From NCBI GenBank assembly GCA_035528395.1, contig DATKYR010000053.1, positions 1 through 64,000 of the forward strand: a DNA stretch of 64,000 nucleotides. The letters are read 5' to 3'. Each line of letters opens with the position of its first letter. The stretch's first letter is position 1. Below, piece after piece: positions 34,245 through 41,724 of this stretch. The notes under the pieces are model-generated. The model was not told where the DNA came from and did not search any database. It saw only the letters and a program-made list of their open reading frames with translations. The stretch is from NIOZ-UU13 sp035528395 (lineage in GTDB: Bacteria > Planctomycetota > Phycisphaerae > Sedimentisphaerales > Anaerobacaceae). Made by a program: the position numbers and the translations under genes.

Positions 34245-35468
34245 TCAGATTTCGGATTTCTCATTAGCCTGTACAATTATTTCGGTTGGTCCAAGCAGTT
34301 TATAGCATATACCTCGCCAGCAGATAGTTCTCCCAAAAGCTGAAGAGATAATAAAAAATAACAGCAGCAATGACCACAGCCAACAGGCGAGGATGTCGGC
34401 GAGACAGGCGGCCCTCATCGCTCGGCGCTCATTTTTGAGCAATTTTTCAGCGGTTCTCTGCCGGAGTATTGCGCGGCCCAACTGATTTACAAAAAATACA
34501 ACAGGTACCAGGACAAAAAGGTCCAGGTTTTTGTGTTGAATCATAGCAGCGTATATTGCCAGGCCGGCCGCACCCCATATACCCAATACTGAGTACAGGC
34601 TGCTAAGTAATCCAAACCACCAGGTCTTAGGGGCGTATATACGAGTTATTAGAAATTGTCTGCGGCTGAACTCAAAGAGCTTTGGCCAGGTAGTGGATTC
34701 GTGCGAAGCCACCAGACAAGCGGGAACGAAAGCTACTTTCATACCGGCTTTTTTGACGGCCCTGCTGAGTGACAAATCATCACTTAAGGCTTTAGGCCAG
34801 ATTTTGTCGAGGCCGAGGCGGCGAAAGACATCGACGCGTATAGCCATAGACCCGCCCCAGGCCTGGTTGAAAGGGGTATTGCCGAGCAACTGGGCGACCT
34901 TGGCATTCAACGCCGACAGGGCCAGAGTCGCCAGGTTGTTCTTTTTCGGTACAAACCAACGATAGCCTGTAGCGACGCCGGTCTTAGAATGGCGAAGGGG
35001 GTAAATGAGGTGATTGAGCCAGTCGCTGCGGACACAAGCATCGGAATCGGCAAAAGCGAGAACGTCGATATCATCGCTAACTCTTTCGTAACAGTACAGC
35101 AGATTATGGATTTTTTGGCTACAGGATTGGCCCTTACCTGCAACAAATATTTGCACATCCTGAGCTTTTGAGGTTTGGCTGAGCTGATTTTTCAGCTTGC
35201 ACAATTCGCTGTAGGCCGGGTCCGACTCATCAGCAACAACAAACCACAACAGGTGGTTTTCGTAGTCCTGATTGAAAAATGATGTGATGTTGCTTTGAAA
35301 ATCCGGGTCCAGACCTTTACACGGTACAATCAATACTGCCTTTAGCTCGTCCCAAAAACGCTTTTTTTTGTATTTTGCCAGTGCATAGCGATAATTATTA
35401 TATGTCTGAAGCAAAAAGAGTAATTGTGAGATGATTGCCGCCAGTGCTATGTAGTAGTACCAATCCAT
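34245..35468 (-). CDS. Membrane glycosyltransferase family 2 (GT21/ceramide glucosyltransferase-like)
   Basis: 407 residues. One N-terminal membrane helix, then a GT-A domain: VLIVPCKGLDPDF, ADESD, AFADSDACVRSDWL (the metal-binding D-x-D), AWGGSMAIR, SDDLSLSRAVKKAG (catalytic base region), and FSRRQFLITR in place of the (Q/R)xxRW motif of processive and GT21 enzymes. Two or three further helices lie at the C-terminus. The pattern is closest to ceramide glucosyltransferase/HpnI-type enzymes that glycosylate a lipid at the membrane. The acceptor is unknown. The ribosome-binding site is weak. Confidence 0.82.
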   Translation of the reverse strand: MDWYYYIALAAIISQLLFLLQTYNNYRYALAKYKKKRFWDELKAVLIVPCKGLDPDFQSNITSFFNQDYENHLLWFVVADESDPAYSELCKLKNQLSQTSKAQDVQIFVAGKGQSCSQKIHNLLYCYERVSDDIDVLAFADSDACVRSDWLNHLIYPLRHSKTGVATGYRWFVPKKNNLATLALSALNAKVAQLLGNTPFNQAWGGSMAIRVDVFRRLGLDKIWPKALSDDLSLSRAVKKAGMKVAFVPACLVASHESTTWPKLFEFSRRQFLITRIYAPKTWWFGLLSSLYSVLGIWGAAGLAIYAAMIQHKNLDLFVLVPVVFFVNQLGRAILRQRTAEKLLKNERRAMRAACLADILACWLWSLLLLFFIISSAFGRTICWRGICYKLLGPTEIIVQANEKSEI

Positions 35469-35529
35469 GTTCGTCTTTTACATCCTGTATTTTGGCCGAG
35501 TTAGTGGTCTGTGACATATGATTTGGAGA

Positions 35530-35760
35530 ATTATCATTCCGCACTTGATGCGGAATCCAGACCTTCGATACATCTGGATTCCTGCTTTCGGGCCTGTTGA
35601 AAAAGCCGAGATTGCTTCGTCATTACATTCCTCGCAATGACGCAAAGTGCGTTTTAAGGTCATTGGGAGCGATTCGAAGAATCGCGCGGCAATCTCAAAA
35701 CGTTCATTTTGAACTTTGGCAACAGGCCCTTTCGCAGTAATGACATTCATCAATCGAGCA
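35530..35760. repeat. Nested REP-like fold-back repeats
   Basis: This spacer upstream of the GT2 gene holds an inverted pair GGGCCTGTTG (35590-35599) and CAACAGGCCC (35720-35729) enclosing GATTGCTTCGTCATT / AATGACGC-type palindromes, plus a short GCATTC hairpin at its left. An apparent 95-codon open frame through it is not credible as a gene. Confidence 0.7.
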
Positions 35761-35778
35761 GTCACAAAACTCTACACT

Positions 35779-36627
35779 TCACGATATAGAAGCCAGAGGT
35801 ACTATGGAGTCGATTAGCTGCTCAATAGTATAAGATTTTGCGAGGTCGGTCAAAAGTAAACAGCCGTGATTGTGGTTAGAGGCGATAATTATCAGATTGT
35901 CGCCGGCTTGACTGAATCCCTGCTCTTGCGGCTGGTGGCCGAGGATGAAAATGTCAACATCAAACAGCTTGGCCATTTTATCAAGCAGTGCCTGGCTGTG
36001 TTTTCTGCCCCAGGTTAAAAGGTAAGCTGAGCCTGGTCTGACCACATCGTTAACTTTTAGTTGTCTGTCCAGAATTTTCGGGTCGAATTTATTAACAAAA
36101 CGGTCGCCCGGAAGCGAATGTGAGACCCATATTCTGTTTTCGCATCTGAGAGCTAAGGGTTGTGAGAATAGAAATTGTCTTATCGCCAGCTCGACATTAG
36201 CACCGGTCTGTTTAAATTCCCGGTCCAGAGCAAGACGCATAGCGCGGTTCATTTCTTTGCCGTCTTTCATCACTTCGCTGCTGTTTATGAAAGCGGTATC
36301 GTGATTTCCCATAATAATATGGACGCGGTCGGGAAAAGTTAATTTGTAGCGGACAGCGTCAAACAACAATTGATACGACAAACAACCACCCTGCGAATCT
36401 TCGGGGCCTCCGTGGATAATCTCCTGGAGAACTATATGCCTATCAGGATTGTCGGCCAAATCGGCAAAAGCAACTATTCTTTCAAAGTTTCGCCGATGTC
36501 CGTGAATATCGCCGGTCAGAATCAAACTGCCGTTGGCGGGCAAATGAATCAAATTACCTCGTCGAAACTTATCTGCATTGCCGGCTTCTATTCCCTTATT
36601 CAGCAAGTCAATTATTGTTTGAGGCAT
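35779..36627 (-). CDS. Metallophosphoesterase (PPP-like Ser/Thr protein phosphatase)
   Basis: 282 residues with calcineurin-like motifs: ILTGDIHGHRRNFER (GDxHG), IIMGNHDTAF (GNHD), WVSHSLPG and FILGHQPQEQG (late His). The middle motif, normally GDxxDRG, reads EIIHGGPED, so one metal ligand region is altered. A protein phosphatase or a nucleotide-phosphate hydrolase is possible. The start overlaps the end of the Ser/Thr kinase gene by 20 bp, so the two are translated together, and dephosphorylation of the kinase or its targets is a reasonable inference. Confidence 0.82.
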   Translation of the reverse strand: MPQTIIDLLNKGIEAGNADKFRRGNLIHLPANGSLILTGDIHGHRRNFERIVAFADLADNPDRHIVLQEIIHGGPEDSQGGCLSYQLLFDAVRYKLTFPDRVHIIMGNHDTAFINSSEVMKDGKEMNRAMRLALDREFKQTGANVELAIRQFLFSQPLALRCENRIWVSHSLPGDRFVNKFDPKILDRQLKVNDVVRPGSAYLLTWGRKHSQALLDKMAKLFDVDIFILGHQPQEQGFSQAGDNLIIIASNHNHGCLLLTDLAKSYTIEQLIDSIVPLASIS

Positions 36628-37471
36628 TTTTATTGTTCGTTTTTATCTTTCCGCCGAAGATACTGTGTACCATCAGATCCAGTCTCGACATAACCGTCAT
36701 CATATTACGTGGACGGCGTGCGGGGTTGTCCTCGATACAGTCCATTACGAGTTTTGAGATTCCGGTGGGTAATTGTTTTTTTAGTTCATGAGGTGCTCGT
36801 CTCGGCTCGACGATGGGTAAGCCGAATTTGTTCTTTTTGGGTATCATGGTCGGGGCGTGCTTTCCAGTGAGCGCCCAGAACATTGTTGCCCCAAGGTTAA
36901 AGATGTCGGTTTTTGGGCCGAGCGGCTTGCGCTTAACCTGCTCAGGCGCAATATAGTCCGGTGTGCCTTGAATTCTCGGCTTTACGGTTCCGATTTTGCA
37001 GCTCTGACCGAGGTCTATGATTTTAATAGAGCCGGACTTGTTTATAAGAATATTGTTGGGCTTTATATCGCAGTGGACAAAGCCGTGCTGATGCATGGCG
37101 TTAAGGCCGCTTGCGACCATCCTGAATACGAGCAGTACGTCTCCTAAACTCAAGGTGGAACAATCTTCGAGGTTCTTGCCTTCAAAGTATTCCATAGAAA
37201 GCAGCATCTCTTTTACTTTAAACATACTACGCATTTTCCTGAGCTCGTAACACTTTCGGACGTAGGGGTGGTCTATTAGCTGAGCTACTTTATATTCGGT
37301 ATCGACCTGCTCGAAGATTCTTTTATCTTCCGGCCTTTCGAATATGACTCGTTTGAGGGCGACTTTGGAATCATCCTCTTCGTCGGTTGCCAAATAAATC
37401 GTACTGCGCGCGCCGGTCCCAATGCGCTTTATTATAGTAAAACCTCCAACGTCGAGTATGTCTTTAGCCAT
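36608..37471 (-). CDS. Serine/threonine protein kinase (Hanks type), cytoplasmic
   Basis: 287 residues, kinase domain only. Glycine-rich loop RIGTGARSTIYLA at about 17-29, ATP-anchoring Lys40 (VALKR), catalytic loop FVHCDIKPNN with Asp135 (HCD instead of HRD, a non-RD kinase), DLG (153-155) in place of DFG, and APE in GTPDYIAPEQ. It has no transmembrane helix or sensor domain, unlike most planctomycete kinases. The downstream phosphatase overlaps its 3' end. Targets are unknown. Confidence 0.9.
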   Translation of the reverse strand: MAKDILDVGGFTIIKRIGTGARSTIYLATDEEDDSKVALKRVIFERPEDKRIFEQVDTEYKVAQLIDHPYVRKCYELRKMRSMFKVKEMLLSMEYFEGKNLEDCSTLSLGDVLLVFRMVASGLNAMHQHGFVHCDIKPNNILINKSGSIKIIDLGQSCKIGTVKPRIQGTPDYIAPEQVKRKPLGPKTDIFNLGATMFWALTGKHAPTMIPKKNKFGLPIVEPRRAPHELKKQLPTGISKLVMDCIEDNPARRPRNMMTVMSRLDLMVHSIFGGKIKTNNKNASNNN

Positions 37472-37880
37472 ATTGTCAAAAACAACCTAAAGTCTTATGA
37501 ATTATAAATATTACAATCTAAAAAATAAGATGCACAAAATAGGCCTTTTGTTCCGTTAATTTCGCCATTTAGCACCGGAGCTGCTGCTGTTATAGGACGC
37601 AAAACAGTCCGAATCCTGCAGATTTCATCCAAAATTGGCCAAAAAATAACAAAATCACCTTTATATCGAACGATAAACCGACCTACTTGAGTTTCATAAA
37701 GGCGGAAGTATACAATAGAATCGGCTATTTATCCAGTTATTAGGGCGATTTTTCATGAGATCAGGTCGAAAAAAAGTGGGGCTTGAGATTGAAGTTTCCG
37801 GCGGGCTTTGGTTTTTGTAAAAAACACCCGATCCATACACTCAACGTATATGCGTTGATAGGTATTGGCCGGTTAACACT
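37472..37880. other. Intergenic region, nothing firm
   Basis: About 400 bp upstream of the kinase on one side and of the interrupted HTH gene on the other. It holds a 21-codon open frame (37755-37820) with no support, and a short GTTGATAGGT-type stretch. I see no RNA gene or long repeat. Confidence 0.4.
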
Positions 37881-38162
37881 TTGGAAACTGAACGCATAAA
37901 CCATTCAGCTACCATAAGGTTTGCTTTTTATGCCCATAGACGGCATCAATCGATAATATTCTCCTTGGATCAAGCATTTAGAACCACGAAATCCCGACGA
38001 AAGACACGGTCAAGGTTTAAATTGGAGGTAATTAAGCGAGTAACTCAATGGAAGGCCTTAATCGGTACCAATGGCATCAAATCCAAAGCTGACCTGGCAA
38101 GATATCCTGGGATATAAAGATCAAGAGTGACTCAGATTTTCAAACGATTGAAGAACCAATGA
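37881..38162 (+). pseudogene. Small HTH protein interrupted by an in-frame stop
   Basis: Reading from the TTG at 37881 gives a basic protein with FAFYAHRRHQSIIFSLDQAF and, near the end, KSKADLARYPGI, then TAA (38115-38117), then RSRVTQIFKRLKNQ and a TGA at 38160-38162. Joined through the stop, this is a helix-turn-helix of the SxADLARxxGISRxRVTQ type. The TAA stands where Ser (TCA) is expected, a single base change. The type is similar to short HTH genes linked to recombinases in Planctomycetes (from memory, not verified). Likely an inactive relic; readthrough is the alternative. Confidence 0.6.
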
Positions 38163-38368
38163 AATAGTCTTTTCGAGAACCACTCCGGAGCACTTGTTAT
38201 TCAAAGTCTTCTATCCAATAATTTTCGTCAAATTGACATTCTAACAAATCTCTGATATTACAAATAAACAAAACATGTAAAAGCTTTTTTCAGACTGTTA
38301 TTGGGAAAATGTGAAAAAATTTTAAATAAAATGAACCAATTAAACAACTCACAAGCCTAAGAAAGTAG

Positions 38369-38902
38369 ATGAAAGATAATCTTTCAAACATAGAAAACCA
38401 GTTGCTGGTTATGGCTGCTCAGGGCGGCAATGCGGAAGCGTTGGAAAAGCTGGTGTGTCTATGGCAGAAGAAGCTATGGCGGTATGTCTTTAGATTGACT
38501 TCTGACATCCATGCCGCATGGGATATAACCCAGCAGTGTTGGCTTGAGATAATAAAAGGATTAAAAAAATTAAATGATCCCGCATGTTTTAAAGCCTGGG
38601 CTTATAGAATCGCCACAAACAGAACAATTGACTGGTTGAAAAACAAAAATAAAAATCAACATATGAACCTTGAGTCAATTGGAGTTGATTGTAAACAAAA
38701 AGATAATGATTTACAGTTAAAAGAATTAGTTCAAAGATTAAAAAATGATAGTAGAGTGATCTTAAGCCTATATTATTTTGAGCAACTAAGTATTTCTGAA
38801 ATAAGTATCGCCCTGAATATTCCGCCGGGCACCGTAAAATCTCGCCTGTTTACGGCAAGAGAAGAATTGAAAAAGTTATGGGAAAAATATTTTGATAATT
38901 AA
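38369..38902 (+). CDS. ECF-type RNA polymerase sigma factor
   Basis: 177 residues, a two-domain sigma-70-family factor. Region 2: VFRLTSDIHAAWDITQQCWLEIIKGLKKLNDPACFKAWAYRIATNRTIDWLK. Region 4: LSLYYFEQLSISEISIALNIPPGTVKSRLFTAREELKKLW, the HTH that contacts the -35 element. Base composition is AT-rich compared with neighbours (many aaa/aat codons), which may signal transfer. The next gene, 14 bp downstream, is a small membrane protein that may control it. Confidence 0.93.
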   Translation: MKDNLSNIENQLLVMAAQGGNAEALEKLVCLWQKKLWRYVFRLTSDIHAAWDITQQCWLEIIKGLKKLNDPACFKAWAYRIATNRTIDWLKNKNKNQHMNLESIGVDCKQKDNDLQLKELVQRLKNDSRVILSLYYFEQLSISEISIALNIPPGTVKSRLFTAREELKKLWEKYFDN

Positions 38903-38916
38903 TTTTGAGGTGAAAA

Positions 38917-39282
38917 ATGGATAAAGAACAGATAAAAAAGATAATCGACAGTCCGCCAGAATACGATGAGTCAAAAGAAGACACAATGCGTTCATGGTTT
39001 AAAGATGCTTACAGCAAAAAAATGCGTTGGGTCATAAATTGTGTTTACGCTCAATATATAATTCTTTCAATCCTCATCGTTTGTTGTGTTAAAGAGTTTT
39101 TCATTACCGGCCAGACCAGATACCAGATCATGCATGCTGCCATAGTTGTCTGTTGCAGCCATTGGCTTGGCTTCATAAGCGTTTTCGCTTGGGTGATGCT
39201 GCAAAGACCTCGTAACAAACGAGAAATAAACAGGCTGGAGCTTCGAATCGCTGAATTGATCGAGACAATCAAAGAAAAATAA
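38917..39282 (+). CDS. Small two-helix membrane protein next to the ECF sigma factor
   Basis: 121 residues. About 38 polar residues, then two hydrophobic helices (YAQYIILSILIVCCVKEF and IMHAAIVVCCSHWLGFISVFAW) and a charged C-terminal helix (NRLELRIAELIETIKEK). No zinc-binding anti-sigma motif (HxxxCxxC) is seen. Position and topology suggest a sigma-linked regulator or sensor. AGGTG precedes the ATG. Same AT-rich codon use as the sigma gene. Confidence 0.72.
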   Translation: MDKEQIKKIIDSPPEYDESKEDTMRSWFKDAYSKKMRWVINCVYAQYIILSILIVCCVKEFFITGQTRYQIMHAAIVVCCSHWLGFISVFAWVMLQRPRNKREINRLELRIAELIETIKEK

Positions 39283-39367
39283 CTAAAAGCCGTTAGATTT
39301 TAACCGCTGGTTATACTCTGGTGGATTCCCCAGTCAACCTTGATTTTGTGGACACCGTCACCCCCAA

Positions 39368-39386
39368 AACTCCCCGAGTAGGACTC
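39368..39386. repeat. Duplicate of the tRNA-Asn 3' end (att-like)
   Basis: 19 bp identical to 39730-39748, which covers the discriminator, 3' acceptor strand and part of the T arm of the tRNA-Asn. The segment between (about 360 bp) holds a GIY-YIG gene. Such direct repeats are the usual trace of site-specific integration into a tRNA gene. Confidence 0.6.
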
Positions 39387-39409
39387 ACTTCGCGTTGCTC
39401 AGCGTAAAC

Positions 39410-39619
39410 TCACCTGCTGAATTTTGCTATAAGGTTTCCCTTTTTTGCTCTGGAGAAACCTTTAATCTGTTTTTCTCTCTTGGCAGCTTGATGCTTGTCA
39501 GGGAATGTTTCTTTGTAAAGTAATGGCGGGTTTCCATGTTGATGGAGGCGGTTTTTGAGGTCGGTTGTAATGCCGGTGTAATATTTGTCACTTTTCTCGA
39601 TTATGTACAAATGCCACAT
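39410..39619 (-). CDS. GIY-YIG nuclease superfamily protein
   Basis: 69 residues; the usual UPF0213/YhbQ-type domain is 80-95, so this is short. The motif WHLYIIEKSDKYYTGIT provides the GIY-YIG signature in the form LYI...YTG, and the catalytic Arg and KR-rich helix are visible in DLKNRLHQHG and AAKREKQIKGF. The conserved Glu expected at the end of the domain is not evident. Function of such stand-alone domains is generally unknown. It lies between the two tRNA-Asn 3'-end copies. Confidence 0.78.
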   Translation of the reverse strand: MWHLYIIEKSDKYYTGITTDLKNRLHQHGNPPLLYKETFPDKHQAAKREKQIKGFSRAKKGNLIAKFSR

Positions 39620-39692
39620 AATACTCTTGCAAGGCAGGACTTCCCTCGCTTCGCTCGGGACAAGCTCACATAGGCTCTCACCTATCGAGACA

Positions 39693-39732
39693 GTTAAAAG
39701 GATTTTGACCAGAAGGCCAAAATCCTTTTAAC
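39693..39732. terminator. Inverted repeat just downstream of tRNA-Asn
   Basis: Perfect 15-bp arms (39693-39707 and 39718-39732) around a 10-base loop, adjoining the 3' end of the minus-strand tRNA and including its discriminator position. It is AT-rich with no downstream T-run, so it may act as a processing or termination hairpin, or as part of an integration site. Confidence 0.45.
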
Positions 39733-39804
39733 TCCCCGAGTAGGACTCGAACCTACAACCTAGCGGTTAACAGCCGCTCGCTCTACCAGTTGAGCTATCG
39801 GGGA
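39732..39804 (-). tRNA. tRNA-Asn (GTT)
   Basis: A 73-nt cloverleaf on the minus strand. The acceptor stem is TCCCCGA (39798-39804) with TCGGGGA (39733-39739), discriminator G. The D arm is GCTC...GAGC, the anticodon arm AGCGG-CTGTTAA-CCGCT gives anticodon GTT, and the T arm is GTAGG-TTCGAGT-CCTAC. CCA is not encoded. Confidence 0.96.
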
Positions 39805-39889
39805 ATAGCAAAATGCAAATCAATACATCGGCTTTTAGGGCCATTTTTCATATAAGTTTTAATATATTATCTGAAATTGGGCAATTTTG

Positions 39890-41236
39890 TCAAACACAAT
39901 TGTCATTTGGTGAATGATTTTTAAGAGCAGAGTCCATCCACTCACGCAGGCTGATGCCTGCTTTTGCAGCGCGTTCGAGCAGATTTTTGTGGCGAACGAG
40001 GCCGCCGGGATTGCCGGCTATCGGACAATATGTAAGGTTGTGCCACAAACAAGCTGCGAGCCATTCTTTCACGGGTGTTCTTTCCTCGCCAAGATAGGCA
40101 TAAACGCGAAGTATTTCGTTTTTAGGGTCGAAGCCAAGGTCAATGTGCCCTAAATCAAGGAGTAAAAACTGCATCGGCAAGCCTAAGAGCCATTTGTCCA
40201 ATCCCAGCACGTAACCGAACAGCAGCCGTCCGAGTCTTTCCTTCTCTGTGCCGTCCCTGCGGGTCGGGATGTTCAATCGGCCGGTGCCGATACCATGAAT
40301 CCAGCTTTCGATGTAACGAAATGTATTATGGTGACAATCGGACAAAGTGTGCACACCGGAGGCAATAGCACAACAGGTTTTATATAACTCTTTTTTTCGG
40401 GAATCCTCAAGGCTTTCAAGGTTTTCCTGATATTCCGGCTTCCACTGCGGATAGATACGGGGCAGGGCAGCTTTCTTTGATATTTCCATATCGAAATTAG
40501 CTCCCTGTCCACCCTCTTCAAAAAGTTCCTTGACAAGCCTCTCGCCCTCCTGCAGTTTTGAAATGTCATCGAATTGAGAATAAGGCACCGTATCGCTGGT
40601 CTTCGAAAAGTATTCAATAATAAGAAGCATCCGCTTCATCATAAGCTTTTGGACTTCCGTCAGCTCTGTTGCCGAACCAAGCCACGCATAAGTGCGGCTA
40701 ATGAATCCAGCAGCGACGGGAAATTCCCTGATAAAATCTTCCTTAAGCCTGCCGGCCAGATAACCTTTCAATATGGTATTTATTGTTTTCATGCTTTCCA
40801 TATGAAACGGTTGTGTGGTCTTCTGCCGCCACCACATTCCGGAACACCAGCAACCGTTGCGAAATGACGGCTCATCCAGTTTACCTTTGCCGATGGCATC
40901 CAACAGCTCGTCCACAGTAACCGGAAAACCGCTGTCGCATGGCACAAGGCTCGCGATATGGGCGCGAATCCGCCGAGTGCTGTCACCCAGAGCTCCTAAT
41001 TTGCTCTGCATGCCGTTGATGTATTTAATTTCCTCATCCCAGTTCTTTTCCTCTCCAGGAAACGTCCAGGAAACAACCGGCCACTTCCTTATCTCATTAC
41101 CTGCCTCATCGGTAGTGACGGTTGTAATCATCTCGACTCTCTCACCTTCGGATGAAGCTTTCCTGCCCGTGTATATCGCTTCAAAACCCGGAGATACCGT
41201 ATTGTACGGCACCAATCGCTCTTTCTTCTTTTTCAT
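39890..41236 (-). CDS. Uncharacterised 448-residue protein
   Basis: Not recognised. It is soluble (no signal peptide or membrane helix), with Trp- and Cys-rich parts: FRNGCWCSGMWWRQKT around residue 145, KTCCAIASGVHTLSDCHHNTFRYIESWIHGIG in the middle (His/Cys cluster) and LAACLWHNLTYCPIAGNPGG near the end. The mix of Cys, His and Trp might indicate a metal site, which is a guess. GAGG precedes the ATG. It starts with KKKKERLVPYNTVSPGFEAIYTGR. No co-directional neighbour forms an operon with it. Confidence 0.72.
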   Translation of the reverse strand: MKKKKERLVPYNTVSPGFEAIYTGRKASSEGERVEMITTVTTDEAGNEIRKWPVVSWTFPGEEKNWDEEIKYINGMQSKLGALGDSTRRIRAHIASLVPCDSGFPVTVDELLDAIGKGKLDEPSFRNGCWCSGMWWRQKTTQPFHMESMKTINTILKGYLAGRLKEDFIREFPVAAGFISRTYAWLGSATELTEVQKLMMKRMLLIIEYFSKTSDTVPYSQFDDISKLQEGERLVKELFEEGGQGANFDMEISKKAALPRIYPQWKPEYQENLESLEDSRKKELYKTCCAIASGVHTLSDCHHNTFRYIESWIHGIGTGRLNIPTRRDGTEKERLGRLLFGYVLGLDKWLLGLPMQFLLLDLGHIDLGFDPKNEILRVYAYLGEERTPVKEWLAACLWHNLTYCPIAGNPGGLVRHKNLLERAAKAGISLREWMDSALKNHSPNDNCV

Positions 41237-41421
41237 TATTCAGCCTCATTAATTTGTCATACACATTGTATTTTATAAGCCAAAAGAGATTCCGGATCGA
41301 GATGTTCAATTTAGGACATACTACTATGTTCAATAAGGTTACACAAGCTTGCAAATACGGGAATTCTATTTTATTAAAGAAATGGATGACCTCTTAAACT
41401 GACCCTGCTCTAACCAAAGTT

Positions 41422-41598
41422 TAAAGTACCTAAAGTGTCTAAAGTATGGGTATCAGCATATCAGGAAATAAGGAAGCAGGTTATCAGTAGAGCAGGGTAT
41501 CAGAAAAAATGAACCTGATGCCCTGATAACCTGGTGCCCACCCCTTAGGGGCCTGATTCTCTGATAGCCTGAATCTTTAGTTCACTTTAAGTACTTTA
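41422..41598. repeat. Fold-back element with CTAAAGTG-type ends (second copy)
   Basis: Ends TAAAGTACCTAAAGTG (41422-41437) and its complement with one mismatch (41583-41598). Inside, CAGGTTATCAG (41477-41487) pairs with CTGATAACCTG (41523-41533), with several more TATCAG words. Same outer design as 34021-34192, with a different interior. It lies between the unknown 448-residue gene and ligA, in the ligA upstream region. Confidence 0.75.
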
Positions 41599-41724
41599 GC
41601 TTCAGTTGCCAAACCGGTGCGTTGAATATGAGACGTCTCTTTTACAAATTGCTTTCCGTTATTACCTTGGCGGTCAGTTACAGTCTTGCAAAAACGGTCA
41701 GAACAGCATATAACATTGGCTGTT

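Noticed and set aside
35478..35765. 95-codon minus-strand frame upstream of the GT2 gene
   Set aside because: Runs through nested REP-like palindromes; typical spurious ORF of such repeats.
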